A stretch of DNA of 44,245 nucleotides from Gammaproteobacteria bacterium (GTDB lineage: Bacteria > Pseudomonadota > Gammaproteobacteria > Steroidobacterales > Steroidobacteraceae): the NCBI GenBank assembly GCA_028293765.1, contig JAQGOG010000153.1, forward strand, positions 1-44,245. The letters run 5' to 3'. Position 1 is the first letter of the stretch. Every line of letters starts with the position of its first letter. A model generated the notes under the pieces. That model ran no database searches and had not been told where the DNA came from. It saw only the letters and a program-made list of their open reading frames with translations. A program made the position numbers and the translations under genes. Positions 40,469-44,245 of this stretch are shown here, one piece after another.

Positions 40469-41161
40469 ATGACCGACTTTGCCTTCCCGCCGCCCGCCGC
40501 GCCCAGCGCAGAGATCGCCGGCAGCAGCCAACGTTTTCCGATTCATCGCATTTACTGTGTCGGCCGCAACTATGCCGACCACGTACGGGAGATGGGTGGC
40601 GACACCGATCGCGAGCCACCGGTTTTCTTCAGCAAGCCCGCCGATGCGGCGGTGGCGAATGACGCCTCGATTCCCTACCCGCCACGGACCTCCAATTTCC
40701 ATCACGAAATCGAGCTGGTGGTCGCCATCGGTCGCGCCGGCCGCGATATCCAGCAGGATCGGGCGCTCGATTTCGTGTTCGGATATGCCTCCGGCAACGA
40801 TCTCACGCGGCGCGATCTGCAGGCGGCATCGAAGCAGAACGGGCTGCCCTGGGATACCAGCAAGGGCTTCGACTGTTCCGCGCCACTCGCCGCCATCCGG
40901 CCCGCGTCGCGTGGGCACGTTTCGAAGGGACGAATCTGGCTGACGGTGAATGGCCAGTTGCGGCAGGAGTCGGATGTCAGCGAGATGCTATGGAGCGTGC
41001 CTGAGGTCATCGCGGAGCTGTCCACCCTGTTCGAGCTCAAGCCCGGCGATCTCATTTATACCGGCACACCTGCCGGCGTCGGCGTCCTGAAACCCGGCGA
41101 TAAGGTCGAGGGCGGCGTGGAGGGATTGGACGTTCTTCGCAGCACCATTGCCGCACGATGA
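40469..41161 (+). CDS. Fumarylacetoacetate-hydrolase family protein (fumarylpyruvate hydrolase-like)
   Basis: A 230-residue FAH-fold C-C bond hydrolase. Metal ligands are expected from FHHEIELVVAIG (Glu-x-Glu) and the Asp in GYASGNDLTRRDLQ. IYCVGRNYADHVREMG is the N-terminal signature and DLIYTGTPAGVG the C-terminal one. The short form is typical of fumarylpyruvate hydrolase (NagK-like) rather than of the 420-residue fumarylacetoacetase of tyrosine degradation. ATG 40469 is chosen because GGAG (40457-40460) lies 8 bases upstream; the longer frame to 40430 has no such support. It overlaps the following GST gene by ATGA. Confidence 0.92.
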   Translation: MTDFAFPPPAAPSAEIAGSSQRFPIHRIYCVGRNYADHVREMGGDTDREPPVFFSKPADAAVANDASIPYPPRTSNFHHEIELVVAIGRAGRDIQQDRALDFVFGYASGNDLTRRDLQAASKQNGLPWDTSKGFDCSAPLAAIRPASRGHVSKGRIWLTVNGQLRQESDVSEMLWSVPEVIAELSTLFELKPGDLIYTGTPAGVGVLKPGDKVEGGVEGLDVLRSTIAAR

Positions 41162-41802
41162 AGCTCTATACCTACTTTCGCAGCTCCGCGGCTTTCCGCA
41201 CACGCATTGCGCTGAATCTCAAGGGCATTGCCTACGAGTCGGCCTCCGTCGACCTGCGCGCCGCAGCAAGCGCACAGCGCAAGCCCGCTTTTCTCGCGAT
41301 AAACCCACAGGGACTCGTCCCGGCGCTGGAGCACGCGGGCACCACTATTGCGCAATCGCTGGCGATTATCGAATACCTGGAGGAAACGTACCCTGAGCCG
41401 CCACTGCTGCCGAATTCACCAGCGGACCGCGCCCATGTGCGGGCGATGGCGCTGGCCATCGCCTGCGACATGCATCCACTCAACAATCTGCGCGTGTTGA
41501 ACTACCTCCGCTCGCCGCTCGGCCAGGATGAGGAGAGCGTGAACTCGTGGTATCGCCATTGGATCGGCGAGGGCTTCCGCGGCCTCGAGGAAGATGCAAA
41601 AAGCGTCAGCGGCGATCGCCGGCACATGTTCGGCACGACGATCACCCTCGCCGACATCTACCTCGTGCCCCAGATGTATAACGCGCGCCGCTTCAAATGC
41701 GACGTCGCACCCTACCCAACACTACTCGCCATCTGCGCCCACCTCGAAGCCCTCCCCGCCTTCGCAGACGCCGTTCCGGAAGCGCAACCCGACGCGCAGT
41801 AA
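41158..41802 (+). CDS. maiA: GST-zeta isomerase (maleylacetoacetate/maleylpyruvate isomerase)
   Basis: A 214-residue glutathione S-transferase of the zeta class. The active-site sequence SSAAFRTRIALNLKG fits S-S-x-x-x-R-x-R-I-A-L-N, and INPQGLVPAL and QSLAIIEYLEETYP bind glutathione. The C-terminal helical domain ends with ADIYLVPQMYNARRF. It isomerises maleylacetoacetate (tyrosine route) or maleylpyruvate (gentisate route) to the fumaryl form. Coupling to a short FAH-family hydrolase makes the pair fit either route, with gentisate slightly favoured; no dioxygenase is in the window. Its stop is 12 bases from the convergent efflux gene. Confidence 0.9.
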   Translation: MKLYTYFRSSAAFRTRIALNLKGIAYESASVDLRAAASAQRKPAFLAINPQGLVPALEHAGTTIAQSLAIIEYLEETYPEPPLLPNSPADRAHVRAMALAIACDMHPLNNLRVLNYLRSPLGQDEESVNSWYRHWIGEGFRGLEEDAKSVSGDRRHMFGTTITLADIYLVPQMYNARRFKCDVAPYPTLLAICAHLEALPAFADAVPEAQPDAQ

Positions 41803-41814
41803 AGGCGCTCGCCC

Positions 41815-43317
41815 TCACAACGACCATCCGCCTCCCAACGCTCTGAAGGACATGACGGCGGCGCGATCGGTGTCGGCGCGCGTGCGCGCGAGCTCATCCT
41901 GGGCGTGCAGCGATTCACGATCGGCATCGAGTACGTCCGTGAGGCTGCTTGCGCCGGCGAGATAGGATCTCTGCGAAGCATCGCGTGCCCGGGTGAGTGC
42001 GTCGACTTCATTTCTCAAGTCCTGAGTCTGTAGCTCGAGTTGCGCCAGTGCCATAAAGGCATTCTCTACGTCCTCCGTTGCGCGCAGGACCGATTGCCGA
42101 TACGCCAATAGTGTTTCCGCATTCGCGCTGTTGGCTTGCGCAACTTCCGCGTCCACCCGACCGAAATCGAACAGGCGCCAGCGCAGACCCGCAGTGGCCT
42201 CCGGCTGAAAGCTCGCCGCGCTCCACAAGCGTCCGGAGCTCAGGCTTTCGAATCCCAACAGGGCTGAGAGCGATACCTTCGGGTAATACTCCGCCAGGGC
42301 GACACCGATGCGCGCATTCGATGCGGCCACGCGACGTTCCGCGGCAATCACGTCCGGCCGACGCCGTAACAGGTCGGCCGCTCGCTGTCCGGCAGGTATC
42401 CCAGGTGCGGACGGGATTTCGGTGGGTTGTGACAGCTCGGCCGCGTACGTCCCAGGCTGCGCACCCATGAGAACGTCGAGTCGGTTCAACTGCGCCTCGA
42501 GTGCCGTGCGCAGCGGCGGGATGGTCGCGCGCGCCTGCGCCAGCAGAGCCTCCGCCTGCGCAACCTCTCTCTCCGCAGAAGCGCCACGAGAGAATCGCAG
42601 GCGTACTAACTCCAGCAGCCGGCTGTCCGTAGCCACTTGCGATTGAGCGATTGTAATTCGGGCCTGATCGCCGCGAGCTTGAAAATAAGCGTCGCCCGCG
42701 TCGGCAACGACTGACACACGTACGCCGAGCCGCTGTGCCTCGGCCGCTTCGGCTTCGTCACGCGCCGCTTCCGCCCCACGTCGCAGACCGCCAGACAAAT
42801 CGATCTCCCAGCGAGCCCCGACATCCGCGTCATAGAGTGTTTGATTGCGCGCGTAGCCCGGAAGGTGGTGCCCGATTGTGCCGATCGGGCTATTCAGGGA
42901 TTGGCGGAGGGGGCTCACTTCAGCCGCTACGGCGGCGGAGGGCAACAGTTGCGCGCCCGCTTCACGAGCGACCGCCCGCGCACGATCTACTCTTGTCATG
43001 GCAGCGGCCAGGTCCAGATTCTGTTCGAGGGCTCGCTGCACGATGCGTGTCAGAACCGGATCGTTAAAGCCCGTCCACCACGTATCGACGGGCGGCGCCG
43101 CAAGCGTGGCCTGGCGATTCTCGACCGTCGCACTGTTATGGAACTCCGCGAGCGCCGTCGCGGGCGGCCCTTTATAACGCGGGCCGACCTGGCATCCTGA
43201 AACACTGAGACCCAGCATCAGTATCAGGCCGGCTCCCCAGAAAGTGCGTGTGTCCCGACCCGCATCCGCGACCGGGCCCTCCACTCTCCGGAGCTCCGTG
43301 TCAGCAGTGCAGCTCAC
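41815..43317 (-). CDS. RND-type efflux outer membrane factor lipoprotein (NodT family)
   Basis: A 500-residue TolC-like outer membrane channel. Lipobox LSVSG-C near residue 42 leads into CQVGPRYKGPP, the NodT/OprM signature. Two homologous repeats each hold long coiled coils (ALEQNLDLAAAMTRVDRARA; RRRPDVIAAERRVAASNARIGVALAEYYPKVSL region). It would connect an inner-membrane pump and adaptor to the outside. Orientation is divergent from the HxlR regulator and the EmrA-like gene at the right edge, so these may form one efflux system. The listed start is GTG at 43317; a 25-residue N-region precedes the lipid signal, so a later start is possible. Confidence 0.92.
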   Translation of the reverse strand: MSCTADTELRRVEGPVADAGRDTRTFWGAGLILMLGLSVSGCQVGPRYKGPPATALAEFHNSATVENRQATLAAPPVDTWWTGFNDPVLTRIVQRALEQNLDLAAAMTRVDRARAVAREAGAQLLPSAAVAAEVSPLRQSLNSPIGTIGHHLPGYARNQTLYDADVGARWEIDLSGGLRRGAEAARDEAEAAEAQRLGVRVSVVADAGDAYFQARGDQARITIAQSQVATDSRLLELVRLRFSRGASAEREVAQAEALLAQARATIPPLRTALEAQLNRLDVLMGAQPGTYAAELSQPTEIPSAPGIPAGQRAADLLRRRPDVIAAERRVAASNARIGVALAEYYPKVSLSALLGFESLSSGRLWSAASFQPEATAGLRWRLFDFGRVDAEVAQANSANAETLLAYRQSVLRATEDVENAFMALAQLELQTQDLRNEVDALTRARDASQRSYLAGASSLTDVLDADRESLHAQDELARTRADTDRAAVMSFRALGGGWSL

Positions 43318-43421
43318 GTCGACGACGCCCGCTTCCAGCGGACGCCGGGCCTCGCCGAAACGGCGCTCAAACCTGGGGTTTCCCGCGTGCCGCGCATGGC
43401 TGCCGCTCCCGACGTGCTGTC

Positions 43422-43468
43422 ACTTGCATCATGATAGTGACTAATCTATATTACTTGCATGATGATAG
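43422..43468. promoter_or_regulatory. Overlapping divergent promoters flanked by two operator copies
   Basis: ACTTGCATCATGATAG (43422-43437) and ACTTGCATGATGATAG (43453-43468) are direct repeats 31 bp apart, three helical turns. On the plus strand TTGCAT (43424-43429), a 17-bp spacer and TATATT (43447-43452) form the hxlR promoter, its -35 lying in the first copy. On the minus strand TTGCTA (43471-43466), a 17-bp spacer and TAGATT (43448-43443) give an opposing promoter for the outer membrane factor gene. A dimeric HxlR protein could control both. Confidence 0.7.
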
Positions 43469-43487
43469 CAACCCGTCGGTGACCCCC

Positions 43488-44021
43488 ATGCAACGCAAGG
43501 ATTTCGGCGCGATGCAGTGTCCGATCGCCCGCAGCCTCGAGCGGGTGGGCGAGTCGTGGAGCATTCTCATTCTGCGCGACGCCTTTCAGGGCATGACTCG
43601 CTTCGACCAGTTTCAAAAGAGCCTGGGCATAGCGCCCAACATGCTCACGCGGCGGCTCAACTCGCTGGTCGAGTCGGGCCTGCTCGAGCGCCGTCGTTAC
43701 AGCGAGCGGCCGCCGCGCGATGAGTATGTGTTGACGCCGCGTGCCCGCGATTTCCGGCCGGTGATGTGGGCTCTCATCGCCTGGGGCAACAAGCACTTTG
43801 CTCCGGAGGGAGAGAGCATCGTCGTTGTCGATGCCGAGACCGGTACCCACGCGGAGCCGGTGATAGTCGATCGCGTGAGCGGCCGGCCGCTGCGTGCACC
43901 CGACTTCAAGGTTGTTGCCGGACCGGCCGCCAACGAGCGAGCCCGGCAGCGGTATGCAACGGCTGCGGCGGAGCCGCAGCCCCGACGCGCCGCACGTAAG
44001 AAATCGGGAAAATCAGCATGA
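43488..44021 (+). CDS. HxlR-family winged-helix transcriptional regulator
   Basis: A 177-residue regulator. The domain signature starts at MQCPIARSLERVGESWSILILRDAFQG with the conserved Cys that in some HxlR members senses electrophiles, then FDQFQKSLGIAPNMLTRRLNSLVESGLLERR (winged helix) and YVLTPRARDFRPVM. A C-terminal extension of about 60 residues ends in a basic tail (RRAARKKSGKSA). ATG 43488 is preferred over in-frame GTG 43479; the long open frame to 43248 crosses its own promoter and is ignored. Its stop overlaps the next ATG (ATGA), so it is coexpressed with the adaptor gene. Likely a repressor of this efflux locus, by position. Confidence 0.92.
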   Translation: MQRKDFGAMQCPIARSLERVGESWSILILRDAFQGMTRFDQFQKSLGIAPNMLTRRLNSLVESGLLERRRYSERPPRDEYVLTPRARDFRPVMWALIAWGNKHFAPEGESIVVVDAETGTHAEPVIVDRVSGRPLRAPDFKVVAGPAANERARQRYATAAAEPQPRRAARKKSGKSA

Positions 44022-44245
44022 GCGCCACTACCGCCGTCGTCGAACGCGATGTGACTACCCCTCCATCGCAAGGGTTTCTGGGAATAGGGCTCAAGCGGCT
44101 GGCGATCTACGGCGCGGTCTCGCTCGCCGCGTTAGGCGGCATCGTTTACGGCTATCATTGGCTGACACTCGGGCGATTTATCGAGAGCACCGACGACGCC
44201 TACGTCGGCGGCGATATCACCGTCATAGCTCCGAAGGTGGCCGGT
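44018..44245 (+). CDS. HlyD/EmrA-family membrane fusion protein, truncated by window edge
   Basis: The first 76 residues of an efflux adaptor. A cytoplasmic N-terminus of about 25 residues precedes one membrane helix (LAIYGAVSLAALGGIVYGYHWL), then the family hallmark STDDAYVGGDITVIAPKVAG begins the periplasmic part. In EmrA-type systems this protein links a major-facilitator pump to an outer membrane channel; the NodT-like gene divergently upstream is the likely channel. Start ATG overlaps the hxlR stop. The gene continues past 44245. Confidence 0.93.
   Translation, partial: MSATTAVVERDVTTPPSQGFLGIGLKRLAIYGAVSLAALGGIVYGYHWLTLGRFIESTDDAYVGGDITVIAPKVAG

Overview
The window reads as a chromosome segment of a GC-rich gammaproteobacterium, probably near the Steroidobacter/Nevskia/Xanthomonas side of the class. 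This rests on gene content and order: dapF-DUF484-xerC followed by hslVU, an AlgZ/AlgR-type two-component pair, amtB with ubiK and comM, the polA/engB/cytochrome c4/dsbA neighbourhood, the LPS-translocon lipoprotein LptM, and a tRNA-Arg with encoded CCA. The genus assignment is inference. No insertion sequence, integrase or CRISPR array was seen; the segment is mostly core genome with a few accessory patches.

Layout. 1-5500: an RNA-binding RRM protein, a block of about 130-bp imperfect tandem repeats, then a periplasmic cupredoxin and a beta-barrel protein diverging from a membrane-bound c-di-GMP phosphodiesterase with a degenerate GGDEF domain. 5.7-9.1 kb: ribosomal protein bTHX, a FabH-type ketosynthase, a small lipoprotein, inorganic pyrophosphatase and an actinobacterial-looking superoxide dismutase. 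9.1-14.6 kb: a tight cluster of GH15 glycosidase, phospholipase D, endonuclease/exonuclease/phosphatase-fold protein and YihY membrane protein. 14.6-20.9 kb: a 2Fe-2S flavoreductase, a CoA-binding protein, dapF-DUF484-xerC and hslVU; XerC carries an unusual in-frame repeat insertion. 20.9-29 kb: algRZ-like regulators, a beta-hydroxyacid dehydrogenase, a DUF4124 protein, amtB with a sigma-54 promoter and NtrC site, ubiK, comM and a c5-type cytochrome.

29.2-32.9 kb is the most accessory-looking part: an orphan PaaK/CapK-like adenylating enzyme, then a two-gene module (winged-helix protein plus AbiEii-like nucleotidyltransferase) with its own promoter and a perfect palindromic operator, then tRNA-Arg(CCG) and a remnant-like small ORF. 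32.9-39.9 kb: dsbA-like lipoprotein, cytochrome c4, engB, an outer-membrane barrel gene, polA, lptM and a DUF4870 protein. Between engB and the barrel gene lies what I consider the best novel candidate: a predicted small RNA of about 112 nt on the minus strand, built of four back-to-back hairpins, preceded by a close match to a sigma-E promoter and ended by a strong intrinsic terminator. 39.9-44.2 kb: a hotdog thioesterase, a FAH/GST-zeta pair fitting gentisate or tyrosine catabolism, and an efflux locus (NodT-type outer membrane factor diverging from an HxlR regulator and a truncated EmrA-like adaptor) whose shared promoter region carries two near-identical 16-bp operator copies 31 bp apart.

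All calls come from reading sequence and recalled family motifs; no database search or structure prediction was run.
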